15,507 nucleotides of DNA from the NCBI GenBank assembly GCA_035513175.1, contig DATKCN010000072.1, forward strand, positions 1-15,507, in the 5' to 3' direction. The notes below the pieces were generated by a model that was not told the DNA's origin, did no database searches, and worked only from the letters and a program-made list of their open reading frames with translations. Positions 7,599 to 14,777 of the stretch are shown here, one piece after another. The stretch comes from DATKCN01 sp035513175 (GTDB lineage: Bacteria > Chloroflexota > Chloroflexia > Thermomicrobiales > CFX8). Positions within the stretch are counted from its first letter, which is position 1. Each line of letters starts with the position of its first letter. A program made the position numbers and the translations under genes.

Positions 7599-8795
7599 AT
7601 GACTGAGCGCGACAAGGACTCACACGACCACACGGCAGGCTGGGACCTCGACACCCGCCTGATCCACGCCAACCAGGGAGCGGACCCGACGACGGGTGCG
7701 ATCGTGCCCCCGATCCACCCGGCCTCGACCTTCGTGCGCGCGGCCATCGACGACGACGCGCACTTTCGCTACGCCCGCTCGGCGAACCCGACGCGCGAGA
7801 CGCTGGAAAACATCCTGCGTGACCTGGAGCACGGCGCGTCGGCGGCCGCCTTCGCCTCAGGCATGGCGGCGGTCACGGCTGCCATGCAGTTGCTCTCCTC
7901 GGGCGACCACGCGGTCGTCGGCTACGATTGCTATATCTCGACCTACCAGCTGTTCGCCAACGACCTGCCGCGTTTCGGTATTGCTGCGGACTTCATCGAC
8001 CTGACCGAACTCGAAGCGGTCGAGCGCGCCATGCGGCCCAACACGCGTATGATCTGGGCGGAGTCGCCGACCAACCCGTTGCTCGATGTCATCGACATGG
8101 CCGCGCTGGCGACCATCGCGCAATCGACCGGCGCGATCTCAGTCGTCGACAACACGTTCGCCTCGCCGTACTGCCAGAACCCGATCGACCACGGCATCGA
8201 CCTCGTCGTCCACAGCACGACCAAGTACCTGGGCGGGCACAGCGATCTCACCGGCGGCGCGGTGGTCTCCCGCACGGAGGAGCTGGGAGCGCGCATCCGC
8301 GACCGGCAGTACTACCACGGCGCGGTTCCGAGCGCGTTCGACTGCTGGCTGCTGATGCGGGGCATGCGCACGCTGGGAGTCCGCATGCGGCAGCACATGT
8401 CCAACGCGCAGGCGGTCGCGGAGTGGCTGCGCGAGCAGCCGACCGTGCGGCGCGTGCTCTATCCCGGTCTGCCCGATCACCCCGGCCACGACCTGGCGCG
8501 GCGGCAGATGACCGGCGGCTTCAGCGGCATGGTGTCGTTCGACGTGGAGGGTGGCTCGGCGGCTGCCCGGCGCGTCTCCAGCGCCACACGCATCTTCCAA
8601 CTCGCCACCAGCCTGGGCGGCGTCGAGTCGTTGATCTACCCGCCGACCGCCTGGCTGGAGACCGCCCCGGTCCTCATGGCTCAGATCCCCGGCTCCCCAT
8701 GGGCCCAGCATCCCGGCCTCATCCGCCTCTCCGTCGGCATCGAGTCACCGAAGGACCTCATCGCCGATCTGGAGCAGGCGCTGGCGAGCGGGTAA
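7599..8795 (+). CDS. Cys/Met-metabolism PLP-dependent enzyme (cystathionine synthase/lyase family)
   Basis: A 398-residue fold-type I PLP enzyme; relatives include cystathionine gamma-synthase, cystathionine gamma-lyase, methionine gamma-lyase and O-acylhomoserine sulfhydrylase. Visible active-site residues: Y58 and R60 in YARSANPTR (cofactor phosphate), S87-G88-M89, Y112 stacking on PLP, D184 contacting the pyridine nitrogen, the Schiff-base lysine K209 in VHSTTKYLGGHSD, and R376 for the substrate carboxylate. Two positions deviate from common members: YISTY in place of YGGTY at 112-116, and, after SLGGVESLI, the segment PPTAWLE in place of HPASMTH. The exact reaction is therefore uncertain. 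It is co-directional with, and 12 bases after, the HAD gene, and converges on tyrS across a REP-like repeat. Confidence 0.88.
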   Translation: MTERDKDSHDHTAGWDLDTRLIHANQGADPTTGAIVPPIHPASTFVRAAIDDDAHFRYARSANPTRETLENILRDLEHGASAAAFASGMAAVTAAMQLLSSGDHAVVGYDCYISTYQLFANDLPRFGIAADFIDLTELEAVERAMRPNTRMIWAESPTNPLLDVIDMAALATIAQSTGAISVVDNTFASPYCQNPIDHGIDLVVHSTTKYLGGHSDLTGGAVVSRTEELGARIRDRQYYHGAVPSAFDCWLLMRGMRTLGVRMRQHMSNAQAVAEWLREQPTVRRVLYPGLPDHPGHDLARRQMTGGFSGMVSFDVEGGSAAARRVSSATRIFQLATSLGGVESLIYPPTAWLETAPVLMAQIPGSPWAQHPGLIRLSVGIESPKDLIADLEQALASG

Positions 8796-8800
8796 TCACG

Positions 8801-8929
8801 CGTAGGGGCGCATGGCAATGCGCCCGGCTGGATGCCCAACCCCGCTTGGCCGTCGCGGGCGGTCGGACATCGCGCTGCCGATACGGAGGCGCGTGGTCCG
8901 AACCGGGCGCATTGCCATGCGCGCCTACG
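8801..8929. repeat. REPIN-like inverted pair of hairpin repeats
   Basis: Two 27-nt arms, 8801-8827 and 8903-8929, are inverted copies of each other with one mismatch, separated by 75 bases. Each arm is itself a hairpin. In the left arm GGGCGCAT (8806-8813), a GGCA loop and ATGCGCCC (8818-8825) form a perfect 8-bp stem; the right arm matches at 7 of 8 positions. The left arm begins CGTAGGGGCG. The layout of two inverted palindromic units at a convergent gene end is that of REP doublets (REPINs), typically mobilised by a REP-associated transposase encoded elsewhere. The right arm overlaps the last codons of tyrS. It may also terminate or protect both converging transcripts. Confidence 0.8.
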
Positions 8930-10229
8930 GGTTGCTCGTAAAGCGAACAAGCCGCACGCGCTTCCGCCCCGCCCGTAAGACCGCCGTCTCACCGTTTGGG
9001 GCGAACGCCGCGTTGGCGTCAGGGACGCGCTCGTCGTCGATCGTCATGCCGCCCTGCTCCGCCAGACGACGCGCCTCGTTGCGGCTGCTGACGAGCCCGG
9101 CCTGCGTGAACAATTCGGCGAACGTCATGCCCTCCGTAAGCGTGACATCCACGGCCGCGTCGCTGTCCATGACGGCGTCCATCGAGGCATCTCGGGAGAA
9201 CAACGCGCGCGATGCGGCCGCCGCCTCGCTCGCGGCATCCGCGCCATGCGTCAGCGCCGTAGCCTCCCAGGCCAGCACCGCCTTCGCCTCACGCAGCGCT
9301 GAGCCGGTGACAGAGGTGAGGTCATCGACGCGCTCGTCCGGCAGGAAGGTGAACAGACGCATGAAACGCGCGACGTCGTCGTCGGTCGTGTTGATCCAGA
9401 ACTGGAAGAAGTCGAACGGGCTGAGCTGCTCCGGGTCCAGCCAGATCGCGCCACTCTCCGACTTGCCCATCTTCTGGCCGCTGCTTGTCGTAATCAGCGG
9501 CCAGACGAAGGCGAACGCCTTGCCGCCGGCCTGCCGCCGGATCAGGTCAACCCCGGCCACGATGTTGGCCCACTGGTCGGTCCCGCCCGCCTGCACGCGA
9601 CACGCCTCGTCCTCGAACAGGTGCAGGAAGTCGTATGCCTGCAGCACGCGATAGTTGAATTCGATGAAATTCAGGCCCGTCGTCTCCAATCGCGTGCGGT
9701 AGGTGTCGGTCGCCAGCATCTCGTTGACTGAGAAGTGCTTGCCGATGTCGCGCAGGAACGGGATCAACTCCAGCCCCAGCAGCCAATCGGCATTGTTGAT
9801 CAGCAGGGCGGGCGGGTTGTCGCCGTAGCGGCCGCCCTCGAAGTCGTAGTGATGCGCCAGCTGCTTGCGGATGCCGACCAGATTCTGCTCGATCGTCTCG
9901 ACCGTCAGCAACTGGCGGGCGTCCGTCTTGCCCGATGGGTCGCCGACCATCACCGTGCCGCCGCCCGCCAGCGCTATCGGTCGATGCCCCAGCCGCTGCA
10001 GGTTTGCCAGCGCCATGATGCCGACCAGGTTGCCGACGTGCAGGCTCGTCGCCGTCGGATCGAACCCCACGTAGACCGTCACCGGTCCGCTGGCGAACGC
10101 CTCGCGCAGCCCGTCCTCGTCCGTCACATCCTGAATGAAGCCCCGCGAGCGCAGATAGTCGAGCGGGTTCACGCCGGCCCTCCGGGCCAGCTCGGGCCCG
10201 GTTTGTGTCCTCGTGTGCGTGTCAACCAT
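8925..10229 (-). CDS. tyrS: Tyrosyl-tRNA synthetase
   Basis: A 434-residue class I aminoacyl-tRNA synthetase that charges tRNA-Tyr with tyrosine in the cytoplasm. The ATP-binding HIGH-type motif is H64-V-G-N67 following YVGFDPTATSL, and the second signature is K253-M-G-K-S257. The tyrosine-binding segment Q197-AYDF and G215-GTDQWANI are canonical for bacterial TyrRS. An S4-type RNA-binding domain occupies about 368-430 (FAELFTQAGLVSSRNEARRL). GGAGG (plus 10237-10241) lies seven bases before the ATG at 10229 and fixes the start. The TAG stop lies inside the right arm of the REPIN-like repeat, so the extreme C-terminus was probably shaped by that insertion. The gene is monocistronic or follows lysR at 94 bp. 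Confidence 0.97.
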   Translation of the reverse strand: MVDTHTRTQTGPELARRAGVNPLDYLRSRGFIQDVTDEDGLREAFASGPVTVYVGFDPTATSLHVGNLVGIMALANLQRLGHRPIALAGGGTVMVGDPSGKTDARQLLTVETIEQNLVGIRKQLAHHYDFEGGRYGDNPPALLINNADWLLGLELIPFLRDIGKHFSVNEMLATDTYRTRLETTGLNFIEFNYRVLQAYDFLHLFEDEACRVQAGGTDQWANIVAGVDLIRRQAGGKAFAFVWPLITTSSGQKMGKSESGAIWLDPEQLSPFDFFQFWINTTDDDVARFMRLFTFLPDERVDDLTSVTGSALREAKAVLAWEATALTHGADAASEAAAASRALFSRDASMDAVMDSDAAVDVTLTEGMTFAELFTQAGLVSSRNEARRLAEQGGMTIDDERVPDANAAFAPNGETAVLRAGRKRVRLVRFTSNP

Positions 10230-10270
10230 CGCTCAACCTCCGTAACGGCCACCGCGCCGATGTGGCGTCA

Positions 10271-10276
10271 ATGATA
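10271..10276 (-). promoter_or_regulatory. Candidate -10 element for tyrS
   Basis: Read on the minus strand this is TATCAT, 5 of 6 matches to the -10 consensus, within GCGCTATCATT, an 11-base string also present at 3126-3136 before the importer operon. Transcription would begin about 35 bases before the tyrS ATG. The leader would include a weak GCCAC/GTGGC hairpin (plus 10248-10252 and 10262-10266) and the strong GGAGG. No good -35 hexamer is visible. There is no room for a T-box leader. Confidence 0.35.
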
Positions 10277-10285
10277 GCGCGGGGC

Positions 10286-10299
10286 GAGTGCTGAGTGCT
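10286..10299. repeat. Tandem heptamer GAGTGCT x2
   Basis: GAGTGCT occurs twice without a gap, followed by GA, in the tyrS-lysR intergenic region directly upstream of the candidate tyrS -10. Two copies are few, but this heptamer looks like the kind of short intergenic tandem repeat that varies in number between related strains. Confidence 0.5.
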
Positions 10300-10323
10300 G
10301 AAACAACGCAACCCCATGACCTC

Positions 10324-10347
10324 CTATCTCCCAGAATTGGGAGGTAG
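10324..10347. repeat. Palindrome at the 3' end of lysR, possible dispersed repeat or terminator
   Basis: CTATCTCCCA (10324-10333), loop GAAT, and TGGGAGGTAG (10338-10347) pair over ten positions with one mismatch. The TAG stop of the LysR gene is at its outer end, so the hairpin encodes the last residues PPNSGR of that protein. The flank GTAGGGGCG (10344-10352) is identical to the head of the REP-like arm at 8802-8810. It could act as a terminator for the minus-strand operon, but no T-tract follows. Confidence 0.5.
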
Positions 10348-11262
10348 GGGCGTGAGGGCGAACCGCTCCCAGGTCGATGCTTCCTGGGCCACAATCGCGT
10401 CCGCGAATTCGCGTGCGACCGGCGGCAACTCCTCGACCGACGCGCGGCAGACCAGCGCGATCTCGCGCGTCAGATCGGCTGCGTCGCTGACGTTCAGGGC
10501 GACGAGCCTGCTCGACGCGAGGTCATCCGCCACGAGCGACGCCGGCAGAAAGCCAGCGCCGATGCCACGCACGATCAGCTGCTGCATCAGCCCGTGGGGC
10601 AGCTCATGATCGTTCCAGCTGCGCTGGGCGGCTCTCGCGATGCGCGCGTCCGCCAGCGTGCCCCAGGCCGTCTCGTGGAACGGGCGTCCTTCACGCTCGA
10701 CCTCATCGATCGTTGTCCGATCCTGTGCCGCGAGCGGGTGTCCGGGAGCGACGACGGCAACCAGCGGATCGCGGAAGCGGGCGATCAGGTCCAGATCGAC
10801 CGCGCCGGTAACATAGCTCCACGTCACCAGGCCCAGCCGCACGACGCCGTCCGCCAGTTCCTCAACGATCTGCGGCGTGTGGCCGGTGCGGACCGAAATG
10901 ACGACCGCTGGATGATCCGACTGGAAGCGGGCGACGACGGGGACCAGCAGCCCATTCGCGACTGAGTCGATCGCGCCGACGGTGACCCGGCCGTACTGGC
11001 CGCTGTGCTCCTGCCGCGCGGTCTCAACGCCCTCCGACATCTCCGCCAGCGCCCGTCGCGCGTAGGGCAGGAACGTCTCACCCGCCCCGGTCAACGTCAC
11101 CTTCCGGCCCCCACGCACGAACAGCGACGCGCCGATCTCCGCCTCCAGCGCCTGAATCCGCCCGCTGATCGCCGCCTGGGACATGTCGAGCGAGCGGGCC
11201 GCCCGGCTGAAGCTCCCTTCCCGAGCGATGCGTTCGAACGAAACGAGCTGGTTCTGGTCCAC
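10324..11262 (-). CDS. LysR-type transcriptional regulator
   Basis: A 312-residue DNA-binding regulator. The winged helix-turn-helix occupies residues 1-60 (LVSFERIAREGSFSRAARSL, then DMSQAAISGRIQALEAEIG), followed by a linker helix and a periplasmic-binding-protein-like effector domain from about 93 to 300. The start is GTG at 11262, with GAGGG seven bases upstream, and it shares one base with the TAG of the aminotransferase gene (TAGTG), so the regulator is translated as the last gene of the operon. LysR regulators usually sit divergent from their targets; the terminal position here suggests autoregulation of the operon. The effector is probably the operon's substrate or an intermediate, by inference only. 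The last residues are encoded by a palindrome. Confidence 0.93.
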   Translation of the reverse strand: MDQNQLVSFERIAREGSFSRAARSLDMSQAAISGRIQALEAEIGASLFVRGGRKVTLTGAGETFLPYARRALAEMSEGVETARQEHSGQYGRVTVGAIDSVANGLLVPVVARFQSDHPAVVISVRTGHTPQIVEELADGVVRLGLVTWSYVTGAVDLDLIARFRDPLVAVVAPGHPLAAQDRTTIDEVEREGRPFHETAWGTLADARIARAAQRSWNDHELPHGLMQQLIVRGIGAGFLPASLVADDLASSRLVALNVSDAADLTREIALVCRASVEELPPVAREFADAIVAQEASTWERFALTPLPPNSGR

Positions 11263-12446
11263 TACCCGGCCCTCGCCGCGTCGCTAGCCAGGTCTCCCAG
11301 CGCGTTTGTCAACAGCTCGACCTCGTCTTCCAGCGCGAAGAACGGGATGCTTACCCGAATGCCAGGCGCCGCGTTCGGGATCGGCTTGACGATGATGTTC
11401 CAGCGCTCGCGCAATTCTCCCGTGATCTCGGCCCCGCTCAAGCCGCGCAGTTCGAAGCTGACGAGCGCGGCGGAACGGCCCGGCGCGGTCGGCGTGTGCA
11501 GCGTCGCGCCGGGGATCTCGCGCAGGCCGTCCTTGAGCATCATCGTCAGCGCGGCGGTGCGCTGCCAGATGTCGTTCAGCCCGATGTCCGTCACCCAGTC
11601 GGCGGCGAAGGCCCATGTGTGGACGAGCGGCCACGACCACGGCCCGAACTGGAAACGCTCCGTGGAGTCATGCAGCTCGTAGGTGTCGGCCTGCCAATCC
11701 ATCGCCGACTCCGCCCGCCCACCGGCGTACGTCACCTGCAACGCGTCCAGCCGCTCGCGCCGAACGTAGAGCAGGCCGGCGGCGTATGGGCTGTACATCC
11801 ACTTATAGGAAAGGATCCCCGCGAAGTCGCAGCCAAGCTCGCGCAGGCTCATCGGCCACAGCCCGGCCGAGTGCGCCAGATCGACGAATGTCAGCACTCC
11901 CCGCTCCCGGGCCGCCGCGCAGATGCGCTCGACCGGCAGCCGGAAGCCCAGGTCGGTTGTGACGTGCGAGATCGCCACCAGCCGGGTGCGCTCGCTCAGC
12001 AGCGCCGCCACCGCCGCGACCTGCCCGTCCTCGTCCTCGACCAGCGGCGCCTTGCGCACCACGACCCCATGCCGGTCGCGCAGGTGCAGGCTCGGCAGGA
12101 AGAGCGCCGCCTCCTCGTCGGAGGTGACGATCACCTCATCGCCCGGCTGCCACTCCAGCCCGCGCAACACCGTTAGATACGCCTCGCTGACCCCGCGCAT
12201 CAGCGCCAGCTCACCCGCGTCAACACCAAAGAAGCGCGCCAACCGCGCGACGCTCTCCTTGCGGCGCGGGTACTCCTCGTCCGGGTAGACGATGTGCATC
12301 GGGCCCCGCTCGTACAGCTCCCGCATCAGCCGCGCGTGCTCCTCGGCAATCGGCGCCGGGGTAATGCTCACGCCGCCGTTCTGGAACCAGACGTAGTCCT
12401 TCAAAGCCGGGAACGCAGCCCGAGCCGCCGTCACGTCAATCGTCAA
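11262..12446 (-). CDS. Aminotransferase class V (cysteine desulfurase-like PLP enzyme)
   Basis: A 394-residue fold-type I PLP enzyme of the class V group (relatives: cysteine desulfurase, kynureninase, isopenicillin N epimerase, serine-pyruvate aminotransferase). Features: N23-GG near the start, H161 in SHVTTDLG, D189 in VDLAHSAG, the Schiff-base lysine K215 in SYKWMYSP, and R364 in IRVSIPFF for the substrate carboxylate. No catalytic cysteine loop of a desulfurase is evident, so sulfur transfer is not supported. The upstream in-frame stop is the stop of the M20 gene, leaving TTG at 12446 or GTG at 12434 as starts. AAAGG abuts the TTG but lies 12 bases before the GTG, so the start is uncertain by four residues. 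It lies 21 bases after the M20 gene and is fused by a 1-nt overlap to lysR. Confidence 0.88.
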   Translation of the reverse strand: MTIDVTAARAAFPALKDYVWFQNGGVSITPAPIAEEHARLMRELYERGPMHIVYPDEEYPRRKESVARLARFFGVDAGELALMRGVSEAYLTVLRGLEWQPGDEVIVTSDEEAALFLPSLHLRDRHGVVVRKAPLVEDEDGQVAAVAALLSERTRLVAISHVTTDLGFRLPVERICAAARERGVLTFVDLAHSAGLWPMSLRELGCDFAGILSYKWMYSPYAAGLLYVRRERLDALQVTYAGGRAESAMDWQADTYELHDSTERFQFGPWSWPLVHTWAFAADWVTDIGLNDIWQRTAALTMMLKDGLREIPGATLHTPTAPGRSAALVSFELRGLSGAEITGELRERWNIIVKPIPNAAPGIRVSIPFFALEDEVELLTNALGDLASDAARAG

Positions 12447-12467
12447 CCTTTCACCGCTTCCCCATGC

Positions 12468-13652
12468 TCACCCCGCCACGCCGCAGTAGCCCATCGCCGC
12501 CAACGCATAGACCCGCGCCGCGTTCGCCACGCGTTGCACCGACACCCACTCGGTGTCGGCGTGCGCCGTCTCGTTCGACGGACCGTAATAGAACGTCGGG
12601 ACCCCGCTGCCATGCACGTAGAGGTTCGCGTCGCCGACGATGCGCAGGCCGATTGCTTCCGCGTTGCGGCCCATCAGCGCCCGATGCGCCGCGGCCACCG
12701 CGATCACCGCCGGGTCGTCGAGCGGCGTCTCGAACGGCTCGCGCTCGTGCTCCATCGTCACCTCGAACGTCAGCTCACCCGCCGCCGCGATGGGCCGCAC
12801 GAGGTGCCGCAGCTCTTCCAGCACCTCGCTAGCGTTCCGTCCCGGACCCCAGCGACGCGTGCCGGTCATGACGACATCGTTTGGCGTGCGGTTGAAGTAG
12901 TCGCCGGAGCGCACGATGCCGAGATCGATGCGTTCGGGACCGGCCAGCGCGTGCGCTTCCCCGGCGTCCAGCGCCTCCTGGAAACGGTCGACGCGCCCGA
13001 TCAGCTCACCGGCGAACCGGATCGGGTTCTCGCTGAACGGCACGTACTGCGTGTGCGTTCCGCCCCGGTCCGACAGCATCCGGATGTGGAACACCATCGA
13101 GCCCATGCTCATCACCCATAGCGCGTCGCGCCCCTCGACGATCAGGATGCGGTCGCCGCCGATGCGACCCGAGAGCCGGTCGGCGATCAGCGCCAGCGGG
13201 CCATCCTTCTGCGCCTCCGGCTCCTCGTGCCCGACGATGGCCGTCAGCCACAGGTCGCCCCGCAGCGTCACCCTCGCCTCCCGCAGCGCCTTCGCTGCAC
13301 CAAGGATCGCCGCCATCCCCGACTTCATATCGGTCGCGCCGCGTCCGTAGATGCGGTCGCCCTCGCGCCTCGGCGGCCAGGCCGCGCCGATGGGAATGGT
13401 GTCGAGATGCCCGTTGAGCATCAGCGCCGGACCGCCCCCGCTGCCTTTGACGCGGGCGTACAGGTTGTTGCGCCCTGGCGACACCTCGCGAACGTCGACA
13501 TCGAGCCCCAGCTCGCGCATCTGCGTCTCGTACAGCGCGCAGACCGCCGCCTCGTCCAGTGTCACACTCGGGACCTCGACCAATGCGAGTGTCCGCTCGG
13601 CGAGCCACCCCGCGTCGACCGCGTCCGCGACGGCTTGCCATGCGGCGTCCAT
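12468..13652 (-). CDS. M20-family metallopeptidase/deacylase
   Basis: A 394-residue co-catalytic zinc hydrolase of the M20 family (carboxypeptidase G2, ArgE, DapE, aminoacylases), which cleaves N-acyl or peptide bonds next to a free carboxylate. Motifs: G81-H82-L-D84 (metal ligand His, catalytic Asp), D108 in GRGATDMKSG (bridging ligand), E143-E144 in GHEEPE (general base and ligand), E173 in IVEGRD, and H364 near the C-terminus in ETAHADTEW. A dimerisation domain sits between about 182 and 300. The frame is open to a TTG at 13691, but the ATG at 13652 shares one base with the TGA of the C45 gene (TGATG), so it is the likely coupled start. It probably removes an acyl or peptidyl group from an intermediate of the operon's pathway. 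Confidence 0.92.
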   Translation of the reverse strand: MDAAWQAVADAVDAGWLAERTLALVEVPSVTLDEAAVCALYETQMRELGLDVDVREVSPGRNNLYARVKGSGGGPALMLNGHLDTIPIGAAWPPRREGDRIYGRGATDMKSGMAAILGAAKALREARVTLRGDLWLTAIVGHEEPEAQKDGPLALIADRLSGRIGGDRILIVEGRDALWVMSMGSMVFHIRMLSDRGGTHTQYVPFSENPIRFAGELIGRVDRFQEALDAGEAHALAGPERIDLGIVRSGDYFNRTPNDVVMTGTRRWGPGRNASEVLEELRHLVRPIAAAGELTFEVTMEHEREPFETPLDDPAVIAVAAAHRALMGRNAEAIGLRIVGDANLYVHGSGVPTFYYGPSNETAHADTEWVSVQRVANAARVYALAAMGYCGVAG

Positions 13653-14752
13653 CAGGCGTCCAGTTCGTAGGTCGTGAACGGGCTGGAGCAAGGGTTGCCC
13701 GGAGCGATGTGCAGCCGTCCCTGCTCCGGCTCGGCGATCAACGCGGCGGCGGTGACGCCCGCCGTCTCGAAGCCGTCGTCCGGGTTGCTCGAGCTCGCGT
13801 GACGGCAGATGCTGGTCGGATAGTTCGCGTGATCGGAAAGCGCGGCCCGCAGATCGCCGACGGAGAAGGAGCCGGAACGGTCGGCCAGAAACGCGTTGAT
13901 GCGCGCGAGACGGGGGAAGGAATCGGCGTAGGTGGCGGCGGCGTTCTCCTCCGTCGCGTAGCGGGCGGAGCAGTAGTGGTTCGTGTGCGTGATGTAACCG
14001 CGTCCGTCGTCCTCGATCAGCTCAGGCCCAGCGCTCGTGGCCTCGATATCGAGGATGCTCCCAGCTCCGTCGCAGAGCACGTAGTTGCCGTTGGACCAGA
14101 GCGGGACGCGCCGCAGCAGGGCGACGACCTCCGCGACGGTCGTGCACTCATACATCATACGCTTTACCGGATAATGCGGCATCGCGAAGCGCCTGCCCGG
14201 CCCGCCGTCGCCCAGGTCGTTGGCCATGTGGGCCACGCCCAGTGCGTTCAGCCCGTGATAGCCGATCATCCCGCCAAAGGTCCACATCAGCATCGCGGTC
14301 TTGTCCACCGGATGCAGGCGCAGCACGTAGGCGAAGTCGATCGTTTCCGGCAGCATGTCGCTGGTCTGCCCGATCAGCACCTCTCCCTGTTCGGCCGCCT
14401 CGCGTCCAATGACGAACGCGGTGCAGCCGCCGTCCACTGCAGCGTTCGGAGCGCCCAGCGCGCCGCGCGTGTTGATCGCCAGCCCGCCCGCGAACGAGAT
14501 GCCCGCGCCGCGCGCCAGCCCCTCAATCTCCTCAACCAGATGCGGGCAGTGCTCCTCGAACAGCGGCTGGAACGCCAGCGCCCGCTCCTCGAAAGCCGCC
14601 GTCGCCAGCCCCAGCGAGCGCTGCAACGCGTCGAGATGGGCGCGAATCTGCTCGCGGGCCTGCTCGCCATGTTGCAAGCCCAGGTCGCGGTTGCTCCCGC
14701 GCGCGCTGTAGAGCGGGAACGGTTGGACTGCCGGGGTCGTCGTCATCGCCAT
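13652..14752 (-). CDS. C45-family Ntn hydrolase (penicillin acyltransferase-like)
   Basis: A 366-residue protein of the peptidase C45 / acyl-CoA:6-aminopenicillanate acyltransferase family. These are made as precursors that self-cleave before a cysteine, which becomes the N-terminal nucleophile; here that is Cys110 in V106-DGGCTAFV113. The preceding helix-loop EIEGLARGAGISFAGGLAINTR (75-96) is typical of the family, and IGQTSDM (127-133) and THTNHY (255-260) match later core strands. Activity could be amide hydrolysis or acyl transfer; beta-lactam biosynthesis is not implied, since most bacterial homologues have unknown substrates. ATG at 14752 was chosen; the ATG two codons later is an alternative. 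It lies 25 bases after the creatininase gene and overlaps the M20 gene by one base. Confidence 0.88.
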   Translation of the reverse strand: MAMTTTPAVQPFPLYSARGSNRDLGLQHGEQAREQIRAHLDALQRSLGLATAAFEERALAFQPLFEEHCPHLVEEIEGLARGAGISFAGGLAINTRGALGAPNAAVDGGCTAFVIGREAAEQGEVLIGQTSDMLPETIDFAYVLRLHPVDKTAMLMWTFGGMIGYHGLNALGVAHMANDLGDGGPGRRFAMPHYPVKRMMYECTTVAEVVALLRRVPLWSNGNYVLCDGAGSILDIEATSAGPELIEDDGRGYITHTNHYCSARYATEENAAATYADSFPRLARINAFLADRSGSFSVGDLRAALSDHANYPTSICRHASSSNPDDGFETAGVTAAALIAEPEQGRLHIAPGNPCSSPFTTYELDA

Positions 14753-14777
14753 GCCGGCGCCTGCCTTTGCCTGTGCG

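Noticed and set aside
7928..8941. 337-codon open frame on the plus strand
   Set aside because: An out-of-frame shadow of the PLP enzyme that runs through the repeat element; composition is Arg/His/Pro-rich without motifs.
10230..10323. T-box leader ahead of tyrS
   Set aside because: Only 94 bp separate tyrS from lysR, no T-box consensus or antiterminator pair is visible, and no intrinsic terminator precedes tyrS.
13653..13691. TTG start for the M20 gene inside the C45 gene
   Set aside because: The ATG at 13652 forms a TGATG overlap with the C45 stop, a common coupling signal, and starts at the usual family N-terminus.
13652..14752. Beta-lactam biosynthesis from the C45 homologue together with a class V enzyme resembling isopenicillin N epimerase
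   Set aside because: No ACV synthetase, isopenicillin N synthase or expandase is present; both families are broad, and neighbours point to catabolism.
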